From Methylobacter tundripaludum (lineage in GTDB: Bacteria > Pseudomonadota > Gammaproteobacteria > Methylococcales > Methylomonadaceae): a DNA stretch of 64,000 nt. The position numbers were made by a program, and so were the translations under genes. Below, piece by piece: positions 9,207 to 18,289 of this stretch. The stretch lies in NCBI RefSeq assembly GCF_002934365.1, contig NZ_PTIY01000011.1, positions 1 to 64,000 on the forward strand, read 5' to 3'. A model generated the notes under the pieces. That model made no database searches, had not been told where the DNA came from, and was given only the letters and a program-made list of their open reading frames with translations. How positions within the stretch are numbered: the stretch's first letter is position 1; the number at the start of each line of letters is the position of its first letter.

Positions 9207-10547
9207 TTAATTCACAGATGTTGAACGGGGTTTTAACGGTTCGGCATCAATTTCAAAATCCATTTTGATGCGTTTTACGGCGGCTTTCATTTCCGATTTG
9301 CTCTTAAAAGGTCCGGCGATAACTTGGTAGGCATCGTCTTTTTGGACTTTACGGGCGGGTATGACCGGTCCCTGGTGATTAAGCATGGTTGCCAGTTGTT
9401 GCGCTTGCGTTTCGTCATTAAAGCGGGCTACTAAAACGGACCAGTCGCTGTCTTTTAGCTCCTGGATAACCGGTTGGTCATAGAACCGGCCGGGATGTTT
9501 CAACTGCAAGGCGTTTGCCGATATTTGCGTTATATCGGGGCTGTGCATGAGCACCGGCGTGGGAATGCCGTCTGAGCGCCGGAGTATGCGTTCGACTTTT
9601 TCCCAATCGACAGCGACGCTTTTTTTTGCGCCGATTTCATGTAACTGCCTGATGACCTGTTTTTTCAGCTTGGCTTTATCCTTGGTCCATTTTTGTAAGG
9701 GTTCATGCGCTTCAAGGTATAACATGTCCTGACGCCATGCGGTCAAATAGGGCTGGTGAACGATGTGTACCGGCATGCCGACCGTCGCTTTTTTGAACAG
9801 CGCTTCAATATCTTCGGGATAAAGCTGCACGCAGCCGTGACTGATCTGCATGCCGATACCGTAGGGTTTGTTGGTGCCGTGGATTAAATAACCGGGGACG
9901 CCCAGGCGCATTGCATAAAGCCCCAGCGGATTGTCCGGTCCGGCATCGACTACCGCGGGCAGTGAATCGCCTTTTTCGGCGTGTTCGCGATGAATGGATT
10001 CGGGGACGCGCCAGCTGGGATTGGCGTTTTTGGCGACGATGCTGGTCAGTCCCATCGGCGTATTCCAGCCCTGGCGGCCAATGCCTACCGGATAGGTGTA
10101 GACTTTGCCGGGTTGTTTTGGGGGGTAATAAAACAGCCGCATATTCGCCAGATTCAGGGCTATGCCTTTGTGAGGCGAGTCGGGAAGTATAAATTGTAAA
10201 GGCAGCAAAACATGACTGCCCGGCGTGGGAGTCCAGGGGGAGACAGCGGAATTGGCTATGCTGATGTCGTTATAGCCCAGGCCGAAATGCCGGGCAATAT
10301 CCGGCAACGTATCGTTTTCTCGGCTATCGATTGCGGCAATCGCACCGACCATGTTTTCGCCGTCAGACAGGTCGAATTCGTGGGTGGCGATGGTTTCGGG
10401 TTGAGGAATCTGATGGCTTGCCGTTTCCTGATAAAAAAGCGACGATAGCGTCTGACAGCCGCTAAGCAGTATTAATCCGGCTATCAGGGTCAGCGGCAGG
10501 GCGGTTTTTTTAACGGTGGGCAGGCTTCCTTGGTTGGGCATAGTCAT
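9207..10547 (-). CDS. L,D-transpeptidase (YkuD) lipoprotein with SPOR domain
   Basis: 446 residues. The signal peptide ends in lipobox LSGC, so it is probably a lipoprotein. A LysM-like stretch (about residues 75-115: DTLPDIARHFGLGYNDISIA) precedes the YkuD catalytic domain (about 125-265), which holds the HGTN motif and the active-site SHGCVQLYPEDIEALF with catalytic Cys. A C-terminal SPOR domain (about 365-435) is expected to bind denuded septal glycan. Members of this ErfK/YbiS group make 3-3 peptidoglycan cross-links or attach lipoproteins in the periplasm. The stop lies two bases from that of the convergent kinase gene. Combining LysM, YkuD and SPOR is less usual but known. Confidence 0.9.
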   Translation of the reverse strand: MTMPNQGSLPTVKKTALPLTLIAGLILLSGCQTLSSLFYQETASHQIPQPETIATHEFDLSDGENMVGAIAAIDSRENDTLPDIARHFGLGYNDISIANSAVSPWTPTPGSHVLLPLQFILPDSPHKGIALNLANMRLFYYPPKQPGKVYTYPVGIGRQGWNTPMGLTSIVAKNANPSWRVPESIHREHAEKGDSLPAVVDAGPDNPLGLYAMRLGVPGYLIHGTNKPYGIGMQISHGCVQLYPEDIEALFKKATVGMPVHIVHQPYLTAWRQDMLYLEAHEPLQKWTKDKAKLKKQVIRQLHEIGAKKSVAVDWEKVERILRRSDGIPTPVLMHSPDITQISANALQLKHPGRFYDQPVIQELKDSDWSVLVARFNDETQAQQLATMLNHQGPVIPARKVQKDDAYQVIAGPFKSKSEMKAAVKRIKMDFEIDAEPLKPRSTSVN

Positions 10548-10637
10548 AAGCTGCGAGTAGTGTTACAAGCGTCAAAGTATAGTCAGGGAAATATTAAGAA
10601 AGGATTAAATGCGGGGGCTTCCGGCCGTATGCGGCTG

Positions 10638-10676
10638 AAACCGCCTGGAGTTAAACTCCTTAGCTCCAGGCGGTTT
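10638..10676 (-). terminator. Hairpin terminator of the DUF4870-like gene
   Basis: aaaccgcctggag (10638-10650) and ctccaggcggttt (10664-10676) form a perfect 13-bp stem with a 13-base loop, four bases beyond the stop of the minus-strand gene at 10680. The T-run is weak, so termination may be partial. Confidence 0.6.
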
Positions 10677-10679
10677 AAG

Positions 10680-11045
10680 TCAAATCGATGGCTCTTTAAC
10701 CGGCCGGTCGGAATTCAGGGCCATCCATCCGATTACGATTCTGTATATCATCAGTAGCAGGGTTGCAATCAGGATAAACAGGCCGATGCCCAACTCAAAA
10801 GTCAATCCGGCCAACGCCATACCGGCCAGAGCTATCCAGACGGTTTTGATTTGCCAGTCGAAATGGGATTCCAGCCAGGTTCCCCGGACGTCATCCCGCC
10901 TCATGAAGTTTATAACCGCCCCCACCAGCAACGGCAACCCGGCAAATGCGAAAGAGAGTACCTGGCATAGATAGACGGTCGCCGCCAGTCGTTTCAAGTC
11001 GTGTGATTTTTCAAGATCGGTTTGATCAGTTGAATTTTCATTCAT
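10680..11045 (-). CDS. DUF4870-like small membrane protein
   Basis: 121 residues. A charged N-terminus (about 20 residues) is followed by three predicted membrane segments (about residues 22-44, 66-84 and 86-108). The 'R.DDVRGTWLESHFDWQIKT' stretch between helices is the typical loop of this family, where 'H..WQ..T' precedes the second helix. Function is unknown; the family is widespread in Proteobacteria. A strong hairpin follows the stop. It has no functional link to its neighbours that I can see. Confidence 0.75.
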   Translation of the reverse strand: MNENSTDQTDLEKSHDLKRLAATVYLCQVLSFAFAGLPLLVGAVINFMRRDDVRGTWLESHFDWQIKTVWIALAGMALAGLTFELGIGLFILIATLLLMIYRIVIGWMALNSDRPVKEPSI

Positions 11046-11102
11046 GATACACCTGCCTGTTGATTTTTTCTGTTATGGCAGCCGCGAAGCCGCAGTGCCT
11101 TC

Positions 11103-11284
11103 TTGGCCGAATATAAGCTTTATTATCAGGCGGTAATCCAGTAGCCTGGCCCATTTTTGCTTTAGAAACTGCACAATCCGGTCGCGGCCGCTAAGAAATT
11201 GGGTCCGGTTACGCCATTGGCTGTCAATGCTGTAAGCCGGCGCTATTTTTTCCGGGTCATGGGGTATTCCAGGCGTTTTCGGCG
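11103..11284 (-). pseudogene. Decayed fragment of a DUF1348 (nuclear transport factor 2-like) gene
   Basis: Read on the minus strand, this stretch gives ENAWN, then a stop/frameshift, then [32 protein letters not shown] and LDYRLI. This aligns to residues about 27-80 of the intact DUF1348 proteins at 44309-44791 and 53420-53893 ([29 protein letters not shown]). The frameshift, the loss of both ends and the absence of a start show a relic. It sits just downstream of the TSUP gene on the same strand, between it and the DUF4870-like gene. Confidence 0.8.
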
Positions 11285-11302
11285 GCGCGTGAATGCGGAT
11301 TT

Positions 11303-12112
11303 TTACTGCAATACGAATTTAAGCCCGATCAACATCAGTATGCAAGCTAAAACCGGGCGTAAAAATCTTTCCGGAATCTTTGCGCTCAGGTGGCTGCCGA
11401 TCCAGATGCCCGGCAACGAGCCGAGCAGCAGGCTGACCAATAAAATCAAATCCACATTGCCCAGGCTAAGGTGGCCCAGTCCCGCGACTGCGGTCAACGG
11501 AATGGCATGAGCCAGATCGGTGCCGACAATCTTCAGCGTGGTCATTCTGGGATAGAGAAATAACAGTGCAACGGTACCCAGCGCGCCCGCGCCGACAGAC
11601 GACAGAGTGACCAATACGCCCAGCACCGCGCCAATCAGCACCGTGGCGGGAATTTGCAGATGCTTGAAGCGCCCGGCATTCTCGGGGGTGCTGTGCTCGT
11701 CATCAATAGGTTTAAGTTTCGCCGCCCTGTTTAATAACACGCTGCGCACGATCAGTGAGATCGAAGTCAGCACCAGCGCGATGCCCAGCGTAAACGTAAT
11801 CGCCCCCGTGGTTTCCTTGCCGACTTCCATAAAATGTTTAAGTACAAACAAGGTGGCCAGCGCAAAAGGTATGCTGCCCAGCGCCAACCAGCCGACGATT
11901 TTCCAGTCTACCGAGCTGTGTTTATTGTGATGCACCCATACGCCGCCGGTTTTGGTGATGGCGGCAAATAAAAGATCGGTACCCACCGCGACGGAAGGTT
12001 TGAATCCGAACAGGAAAACCAGTAATGGCGTCATCAGCGAACCGCCGCCCACGCCGGTCAACCCCACCAACAGACCTACAGCAAGACCGGAAAAAGTGTA
12101 TCCCCAATTCAT
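11303..12112 (-). CDS. TSUP/TauE-SafE family sulfite or anion exporter
   Basis: 269 residues with about eight hydrophobic segments in two repeats. Each half carries the family signature: GVGGGSLMTPLLVFLFGF near residue 20 and VGAGALGTVALLFLYPR near residue 170. The family moves sulfite, sulfonates or related sulfur anions across the inner membrane; which substrate applies here is not visible. The start ATG at 12112 gives a first helix directly. No operon partner is obvious, and the deaminase gene is divergent. Confidence 0.87.
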   Translation of the reverse strand: MNWGYTFSGLAVGLLVGLTGVGGGSLMTPLLVFLFGFKPSVAVGTDLLFAAITKTGGVWVHHNKHSSVDWKIVGWLALGSIPFALATLFVLKHFMEVGKETTGAITFTLGIALVLTSISLIVRSVLLNRAAKLKPIDDEHSTPENAGRFKHLQIPATVLIGAVLGVLVTLSSVGAGALGTVALLFLYPRMTTLKIVGTDLAHAIPLTAVAGLGHLSLGNVDLILLVSLLLGSLPGIWIGSHLSAKIPERFLRPVLACILMLIGLKFVLQ

Positions 12113-12280
12113 AAAACCAACCCTTGTTTTAATGCGTCTAAAAAGACAGGCATTATAACAGGCGAGTAGTGCTGATTTTTAGATATGTTGTTCTGGATTA
12201 TGAATAATGACTTTGCGTTTGGCGCTAAAATGCCTGTATAACCGTTTTGCAACGATATGCCCACCTTAGGAGAACCCTCG

Positions 12281-12733
12281 ATGAACTATGCAAACATGCT
12301 GGCCGTGGCGCTTGCCGAAGCGCAAACCGGCTTTGATGAAGGCGGCGTACCGGTCGGCGCGGCGCTGTTCGACGCTGACGGCAACCTGCTTGGACGCGGC
12401 CGCAATCGCCGGGTGCAGGATAACGATCCCTCCGTTCACGGCGAAACAGACGCCTTCCGCAAAGCCGGCCGTCAAACCCATTATCGCGACAAGATTTTGG
12501 TGACGACGTTGGCGCCCTGCTGGTATTGCTCGGGGTTAATCCGGCAATTCAATATCGGCACCGTGGTGGTCGGCGAATCGGTCAACTTTGAAGGCCACCT
12601 GGACTGGCTCAAAGAAGCCGGGGTGAAAGTTGTTGAAATGAACGATCCCGACTGTATCGCGCTGATGTCGCGCTTTATCGAGCAATCGCCGCAGCTTTGG
12701 TTTGAAGACATCGGCGAATGCGATTGTGCTTAA
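12281..12733 (+). CDS. Cytosine/nucleoside deaminase, yeast FCY1-like
   Basis: 150 residues from the ATG at 12281, which has AGGAGA seven bases upstream; the ATG at 12257 lacks one. Zinc-binding deaminase motifs are present: HGE (His plus proton-shuttle Glu) and PCWYC (two Cys ligands). The C-terminus, ending in QSPQLWFEDIGE, closely recalls the end of yeast cytosine deaminase (DWFEDIGE), as does the VVGESVNFEG stretch. It probably converts cytosine to uracil for pyrimidine salvage. Single-gene unit. The FCY1-like tail distinguishes it from TadA and CodA. Confidence 0.85.
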   Translation: MNYANMLAVALAEAQTGFDEGGVPVGAALFDADGNLLGRGRNRRVQDNDPSVHGETDAFRKAGRQTHYRDKILVTTLAPCWYCSGLIRQFNIGTVVVGESVNFEGHLDWLKEAGVKVVEMNDPDCIALMSRFIEQSPQLWFEDIGECDCA

Positions 12734-12916
12734 CGGGGCCTGGCGGTTTGTCTGCTGATTTGAGTCGCTCCGGCTTCAAGCGATTATGCTAAATCAGGCG
12801 CCCCCCATCAAAATTCAGCTCATCCCCAATCCGTGCTGAGTAAAATCGGTCACAACGGGGTTGATTCGATATAATGCTATCGTGCAGAAAAATAATGTTT
12901 TTTGAGGGGGATGACA

Positions 12917-14215
12917 ATGACTGATAATAATGAAAAACACAAGATAGTGATTGTTGGCGGCGGGGCGGCGGGACTTGAGATTGCCACCCGTTTGGGTAAA
13001 AAATTAGGTAAAAAAGGCTTGGCTGAGGTCATGTTGCTGGACGCTTCGCCGACGCATATCTGGAAGCCGCTGCTGCATGAGGTTGCAGCCGGTACATTGG
13101 ATGAGTCCGAGCAGATTGAATATCTGGCCCAGGCGCACCGGAACCATTTCCGCTTCAGGCTGGGCAGGATGGAAGGCCTGAACCGGCAGAAAAAGGAAAT
13201 TTATGTCAGCCCGACGTTCAGCGACAGCGGCGAAGAATTAATCCCCCGGCGCACGTTCAGTTACGATACGCTGGTGATGTCGGTCGGCAGTATCAGCAAC
13301 ACGTTTAATATCAAGGGTGTGGCGGAACACTGCCTGTTCCTCGATACCACCGCGCAGGCTTTCAGGTTTCAAAAGCAACTGGTCGAATCGTATATCAAAA
13401 GCCATGCGGGCACAGCCGCCGACAAGACCTTGTCTATCGTTATCATTGGCGCGGGAGCCACCGGCGTCGAGCTGTCGGCGCAATTGCACGAGGTGACCGA
13501 TTTGCTGGCGGTTTACGGCCTGGATGAATCCAGCGATGTAAAACTGACCATTATCGAAGCGGCCACCCAATTGTTGCCCGCATTGCCCGGCAAGCTGGCT
13601 CAGGCGACGCAGCAACAGCTGGTCAAGCTGGGCATTGACCTTAAGCTGGGCCGCCGGGTGGTTGAAGTGACCGGGGACGCCGTGCATACCCATGACGGCG
13701 AAATAATACCGGCGGATCTTAAAGTCTGGTCGGCGGGCATTAAAGCGCCGGACTGGATGAAAGACCTGGACGGCCTGGAAGTGAACAGGATCAACCAGCT
13801 GGTGGTCGATGAAACCTTAAAAACCAGCGACGATAACATTTTTGCGATAGGCGATTGCGCGGCCTGCCCGTGGCCCGGACACGACGGCAATGTGCCGCCG
13901 AGAGCCCAAGCGGCGCATCAGCAGGCATCGACGTTAAGTAAATCGATAGTCAACCGCTTACAGGGCGGAAAGCTGGTGAAATACACTTATCTCGATTACG
14001 GGTCGCTGGTGGCGCTCGGCAAATACACCACGGTCGGCAACCTGATGGGAAACCTGATGGGTTCTGTCAGTATCGGCGGTTTTATCGCCAGAGTGGTTTA
14101 TCTGTCCCTGTACAAAATGCATCAGGTGGCGATACACGGCTATTTCAGGACGGCGATGTTGACGCTTTCCAACCTGTTCCGGCGCAGCGCCCATGCAAAA
14201 ATTAAAATGCATTAA
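12917..14215 (+). CDS. ndh: Type II NADH dehydrogenase (NDH-2)
   Basis: 432 residues from the ATG at 12917. TTG at 12902 and ATG at 12911 are also in frame, but GAGGGG lies six bases before 12917. An FAD-binding Rossmann motif is near the N-terminus (IVIVGGGAAGLEIATRLG) and a second, NADH-binding one near residue 175 (IVIIGAGATGVELSAQL). IFAIGDCAACP is the second FAD contact. The C-terminal part holds hydrophobic/basic stretches for membrane attachment, typical of NDH-2. It would pass electrons from NADH to quinone without proton pumping. Single-gene unit. Confidence 0.92.
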   Translation: MTDNNEKHKIVIVGGGAAGLEIATRLGKKLGKKGLAEVMLLDASPTHIWKPLLHEVAAGTLDESEQIEYLAQAHRNHFRFRLGRMEGLNRQKKEIYVSPTFSDSGEELIPRRTFSYDTLVMSVGSISNTFNIKGVAEHCLFLDTTAQAFRFQKQLVESYIKSHAGTAADKTLSIVIIGAGATGVELSAQLHEVTDLLAVYGLDESSDVKLTIIEAATQLLPALPGKLAQATQQQLVKLGIDLKLGRRVVEVTGDAVHTHDGEIIPADLKVWSAGIKAPDWMKDLDGLEVNRINQLVVDETLKTSDDNIFAIGDCAACPWPGHDGNVPPRAQAAHQQASTLSKSIVNRLQGGKLVKYTYLDYGSLVALGKYTTVGNLMGNLMGSVSIGGFIARVVYLSLYKMHQVAIHGYFRTAMLTLSNLFRRSAHAKIKMH

Positions 14216-14224
14216 AATTTTTTA

Positions 14225-14256
14225 TGTACCTACGCCTGCGTAGTTACTTTTTTATC
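14225..14256 (+). terminator. Possible terminator after ndh
   Basis: A short stem formed by ctacg and cgtag, with outer pairing gta/tac, is followed by cttttttatc about ten bases after the ndh stop. The stem is weak, so this is tentative. Confidence 0.4.
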
Positions 14257-14278
14257 ATTATTGACCAAGACCAAAAAC

Positions 14279-14809
14279 ATGTTTGAAATTGAATACGAAT
14301 TCCGCGAAGAAGATTTAATTCATTTTAATGAAATACAATTCATGAGAAATGAAGAGATACAGAGCAATATAAGAAAAAACCGCTGGATAGTGCCGGGCGT
14401 CATGGGGCTTATCGGTTCGTTTTATTATTTTTATTACGGCGATATGACTTCATCGGGCTACATCGTCGTTATTGCGATACTCTGGGCGTTGCTGTCGCCC
14501 AAGATCATGATGCTGGATTTGCGCAGGCAGATTCTTAAGAACTATACCTATAAAGAAAAGCACAATATGTTCGGCACCTATGTTTTAACCATAGACCCCG
14601 CCAATCCTAATTACCTGCTGGAGAAGTCGCCCAGCGGCAAGCATAAAATGGCCTGGAGCGACCTGGTTCGGGTCGAATACGGCAAACGCTATGTATATAT
14701 CTATATTAATCTGAGCACCGCGTTGGTTATTCCGGTGGAAACCGTCAAAAGAGGCAATCTTGAACAATTTGCCGAGCAGGCGGAAAAGATGATTGAACGG
14801 TTTGCATAG
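14279..14809 (+). CDS. YcxB-like membrane protein
   Basis: 176 residues from the ATG at 14279; an in-frame TTG at 14261 is an alternative. A charged N-terminal segment is followed by two adjacent membrane helices (about residues 36-75). A soluble beta-rich domain then holds WSDLVRVEYGKRYVYIYI and a final amphipathic helix (LEQFAEQAEKMIERFA). This order matches the YcxB-like C-terminal domain family, whose function is unknown. It probably sits at the inner membrane with its C-terminus in the cytoplasm. It is followed by an unrelated MAPEG gene. Confidence 0.65.
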   Translation: MFEIEYEFREEDLIHFNEIQFMRNEEIQSNIRKNRWIVPGVMGLIGSFYYFYYGDMTSSGYIVVIAILWALLSPKIMMLDLRRQILKNYTYKEKHNMFGTYVLTIDPANPNYLLEKSPSGKHKMAWSDLVRVEYGKRYVYIYINLSTALVIPVETVKRGNLEQFAEQAEKMIERFA

Positions 14810-14874
14810 AAGGCATGACACGTGTAGCAGGGAAGCTTTAACTCTTTTTAAATTTGCCTTACGGGGTAAAAGCC

Positions 14875-15267
14875 ATGATTACATCAATATATGCATCGCT
14901 ATCGGCCTTATTAATAGTGAAACTTGCGCTTTCGGTAATAAAGCTGCGTAGAAAAAACCGCGTCAGTGTCGGCGACGGCGGAAATGAGGCGTTGCAGCTG
15001 GCAATTCGCGCTCATGCCAACGCAGTGGAATACATTCCTATAGCATTGATGCTTTTGTTAACGCTGGAATTAAACGAAGCGCCGAAGATACTTATCCATG
15101 TATTGGGCGCGACATTATTAATTGGGCGAATCCTTCATGCTCTGGGTCTTCCCGCAAAGGACTTCAAGAAAAGAGTATTGGGCATGCAGATAACAATCTA
15201 CCTGCTAATCGGCTTGGCCGTGCTGAATATTGTATTTTTTGCGTTTGCTGAGGCGCTTAAATTTTAG
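14875..15267 (+). CDS. MAPEG-family membrane protein
   Basis: 130 residues from the ATG at 14875 (a TTG at 14854 is also in frame). It has four hydrophobic segments, and between the first two carries the MAPEG pattern: N-R-V-S-V-G-D-G-G followed by RAHANAVEYIPIALMLLL. Bacterial members of this group (YecN-like) resemble microsomal glutathione transferases and leukotriene synthases, but their own role is mostly unproven. A GST-like peroxidase activity is possible. Not visibly in an operon. Confidence 0.85.
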   Translation: MITSIYASLSALLIVKLALSVIKLRRKNRVSVGDGGNEALQLAIRAHANAVEYIPIALMLLLTLELNEAPKILIHVLGATLLIGRILHALGLPAKDFKKRVLGMQITIYLLIGLAVLNIVFFAFAEALKF

Positions 15268-15349
15268 ATTAGCTATATACCGCATGCCTGCCTGTTACAG
15301 GGCTTGAGTTGCACTGCGAAGGTAAAGCAAGCCCAAAAGGGATTATTTT

Positions 15350-16288
15350 ATGTGCTACGACGAAAGGCATTTTGACACTGCTAAAGAATTAGTAGATTTT
15401 ATTGAAAGTAATGAAAGTGAAAGCTTTAGAACTGCTGGAAAATTTGAAGCCACAACTGTTGGTAGAGGATTGCATATTTTTCGAGGGCAATCAGATTCCA
15501 CTTGGGAAATAGTACCCGCTGTGTTTCGAAACCTCACTGCCCCGCCACATCCATTAAGTGATTTTGCGGCACAACTACCCGGTATATACGAAAAGACAAC
15601 AGATAAACATCAATGGTTACAATCACAATTACATGCAGAACTTTGGTCTGTGTCGGAGTTTTTAAATACCGCTGACAAATTAGGAATAACAACACCAATT
15701 AATTATTTTCAAACCATAAAAGCTATAGATAGCAATATCTATGGCGACAAAGAAGAAAATTCACAACAAGATTTTCCACCTATAGCGATAATTGAAGGAA
15801 TAGCGTTAGCTCAGCATCATGGTATCCCAACCAGGTTAATTGATTGGACTGAATCGCCATTGATTGCTTGTTTTTTTGCCGCATATGGTGCCTCAAATTT
15901 AGTATCAGATGGGAAACGAGAAAATTCAGCCAATATAGCTATCTTTTGTTTCAATGTAGTAACGCTCTCACGCTCAAACAAGATTGTCCAAGTAGAAGCA
16001 GCAAGACATAGAAACAATTTTTTACGGCAACAAAAAGGCTTGTTCACCTATATTCCAACGGCGAATTCTTATTTTATTAAAAATGGAAGTTGGCCTTCAC
16101 TTGAAGATATTATCTGTGAAGAAAATAGTAGCGGGAGTTTAAAAAAATATACACTTCCTTCTTCGCAAGCCGATGAACTACTTAGAATATTATTCGATTA
16201 TGATATTACTAAGCACCATCTTATGCCAACACTTGACAATATTGCACACAGCCATAGGTACATAAAGAAGTTATGGCCACAATTCTAA
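15350..16288 (+). CDS. FRG-domain protein
   Basis: 312 residues. It carries the FRG motif (HIFRGQSDSTWEIVPAVFRN) near residue 42, and further on AQHHGIPTRLIDWTESPLIA, the second conserved block of the family, where the 'H.G.PTRLLDWT' core is invariant. The ATG at 15350 has AAGGG eight bases upstream. The gene is much richer in A+T than its neighbours, a sign of recent transfer. FRG proteins have no assigned chemistry; they occur in mobile and defence-linked settings and next to toxins. Here it stands alone between a MAPEG and an ABC-F gene. Confidence 0.85.
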   Translation: MCYDERHFDTAKELVDFIESNESESFRTAGKFEATTVGRGLHIFRGQSDSTWEIVPAVFRNLTAPPHPLSDFAAQLPGIYEKTTDKHQWLQSQLHAELWSVSEFLNTADKLGITTPINYFQTIKAIDSNIYGDKEENSQQDFPPIAIIEGIALAQHHGIPTRLIDWTESPLIACFFAAYGASNLVSDGKRENSANIAIFCFNVVTLSRSNKIVQVEAARHRNNFLRQQKGLFTYIPTANSYFIKNGSWPSLEDIICEENSSGSLKKYTLPSSQADELLRILFDYDITKHHLMPTLDNIAHSHRYIKKLWPQF

Positions 16289-16380
16289 ATCTTAATGAAA
16301 GTACCTAACATAATTTATGTAAAACCGGATTGCAAAGAATCCTTGCACCTTGCACCTTTTACCTTTCACCTTGAGCCTTA

Positions 16381-18264
16381 ATGCTAAATTTTAGAAATAT
16401 AACCCTCCGCCGCGGCGCGCGGGTGTTGTTTGCCAACTCTTCTTTCACCATTCACAAAGGCCAAAAAGTGGGCTTTACCGGCGCAAACGGCGCGGGTAAG
16501 TCCAGCTTTTTTGCGTTGGTCAGGGGCGAGCTGCATTTGGATGAGGGCGATTTTTCGATGCCGCCGGGGCTGGAGATTGCTCATGTCGCCCAGGAAACTC
16601 CGGCCGTCGTCCGCTCTGCGATCGATTACGTCATTGACGGCGATCAGCCGTTAAGACGCTTGCAAGCCCAATTGGTTGCCGCCGAACAGGCCGAAGACGG
16701 CTTGAAGCAGGCCGAATTGCATGCGGCCTTGGACACCATCGGGGGCTATACCGCACAGGCCCGTGCTTCACGGTTAATGAACGGCTTGGGCTTTAGTTCG
16801 GATCAGGAAAATAATGCAGTCAACTCGTTTTCCGGCGGCTGGCGGATGCGTCTTAATCTGGCCCAGGCCTTGATGTGCCGTTCGGACGTATTGCTGCTTG
16901 ATGAACCGACCAATCATCTGGACTTGGATGCGGTGATCTGGTTGCAGGACTGGTTGTGCAAATATCCCGGCACTTTATTGCTGATTTCTCATGACCGGGA
17001 CTTTCTGGATACGATCACCGATCATATCGTTCACATTGAACAGAATAAGGCCGAAATCTATACCGGCAATTATTCGGCCTTTGAACGCATGCGTGCCGAA
17101 AAGCTGGCGCAACAACAATCATCCTATCTGAAGCAGCAACGGGAAATCGCCCATATGCAGAGCTTTGTCGACCGCTTTAAGGCGCAGGCGACCAAGGCGA
17201 GACAGGCGCAAAGCCGGATCAAAGCCCTGGAAAGGATGGAGCTAATTGCGCAAGCGCATGTCGATTCACCGTTCGATTTCAGTTTCGCCAAGCCGGGAAA
17301 AATGCCGAATCCCCTGTTAACGCTGGATAAGGTCGATATTGGCTACGGGCAAACCTGCGTGATCAAGCAGGCAGGCTTGTCCATATCGCCGGGCGACCGT
17401 ATCGGCTTGCTGGGGCCGAATGGCGCGGGCAAATCCAGCCTGATCAAGGTGCTGGCAGGCGATATGCAGCCGTTATCCGGCAACAGGAATGAAGCGGAAG
17501 CGCTAAAAATCGGCTATTTCGCCCAGCACCAGCTGGAGCAGCTGCGCGTCGATGAAAGCCCATTGTGGCATTTGCAGCAGTTGGACAAGCAGGCGACCGA
17601 AAAGGATCTGCGCAATTTTCTGGGCGGTTTCGATTTTTGCGGCGACAAGGTGTTGGAAGTCGTCAAACCCTTTTCCGGCGGCGAAAAAGCGCGGCTGGTT
17701 TTGGCGCTGCTGGTTTATCAAAATCCGAACCTGTTGCTGCTGGATGAGCCGACCAACCACCTGGACCTGGAAATGCGCCACGCCTTGAGTGTGGCCTTGC
17801 AGGACTATGAAGGCGCGATAGTCGTCGTCTCGCATGACCGGCATTTATTGCGCTCGGTGACCGATCAGTTATTATTGGTGTCAGGCGGCAAGGTGCAGCC
17901 TTTCGATGGCGATCTTGACGATTACCGGATGTGGCTGGCGGAGCAGAAAAAAGGCGAGGAAAAAACCGTTGCCAATACTGTTCAGACCGTATCGCGGAAA
18001 GACCAGCGAAAGCTGGACGCAGAACGCAGGCAAAAACACAAGCCTTTGTTCGATGCGCTGAAAAAAGCTGAAGCTGCGGTGGAAAAATATCATAATGAAC
18101 AGCGGCAACTGGAGCAGCAATTGGCCGATCCTGCGATTTATGCCGAATCGGAAAAAGAGCGGTTAAAAGAATTGATGGAGCGGAAAGTAAAAATCGATAA
18201 GGCGCTGGATGAAGCGGAAGCGGCCTGGATGGACGCCGAGGAAAAGATCGAAGTGGCTAAATAA
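16381..18264 (+). CDS. ABC-F ATPase, YheS-like ribosome-associated
   Basis: 627 residues with two ABC cassettes and no membrane segment. Walker A motifs are GANGAGKSS (near residue 37) and GPNGAGKSS (near 345). Signature motifs are SFSGGWRMRL and PFSGGEKARL, and both Walker B regions read LLLDEPTNHLDL. A linker of about 80 residues rich in Gln, Lys and Arg separates them, and a C-terminal coiled coil (about residues 525-625) follows. ABC-F proteins act on the ribosome; the YheS branch fits best by length and C-terminal coil. The ATG at 16381 follows directly after a run of 'cacctt' repeats and has no clear ribosome-binding site. Confidence 0.9.
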   Translation: MLNFRNITLRRGARVLFANSSFTIHKGQKVGFTGANGAGKSSFFALVRGELHLDEGDFSMPPGLEIAHVAQETPAVVRSAIDYVIDGDQPLRRLQAQLVAAEQAEDGLKQAELHAALDTIGGYTAQARASRLMNGLGFSSDQENNAVNSFSGGWRMRLNLAQALMCRSDVLLLDEPTNHLDLDAVIWLQDWLCKYPGTLLLISHDRDFLDTITDHIVHIEQNKAEIYTGNYSAFERMRAEKLAQQQSSYLKQQREIAHMQSFVDRFKAQATKARQAQSRIKALERMELIAQAHVDSPFDFSFAKPGKMPNPLLTLDKVDIGYGQTCVIKQAGLSISPGDRIGLLGPNGAGKSSLIKVLAGDMQPLSGNRNEAEALKIGYFAQHQLEQLRVDESPLWHLQQLDKQATEKDLRNFLGGFDFCGDKVLEVVKPFSGGEKARLVLALLVYQNPNLLLLDEPTNHLDLEMRHALSVALQDYEGAIVVVSHDRHLLRSVTDQLLLVSGGKVQPFDGDLDDYRMWLAEQKKGEEKTVANTVQTVSRKDQRKLDAERRQKHKPLFDALKKAEAAVEKYHNEQRQLEQQLADPAIYAESEKERLKELMERKVKIDKALDEAEAAWMDAEEKIEVAK

Positions 18265-18289
18265 TGGTGCAGGGGCGACCGGGGAAATC

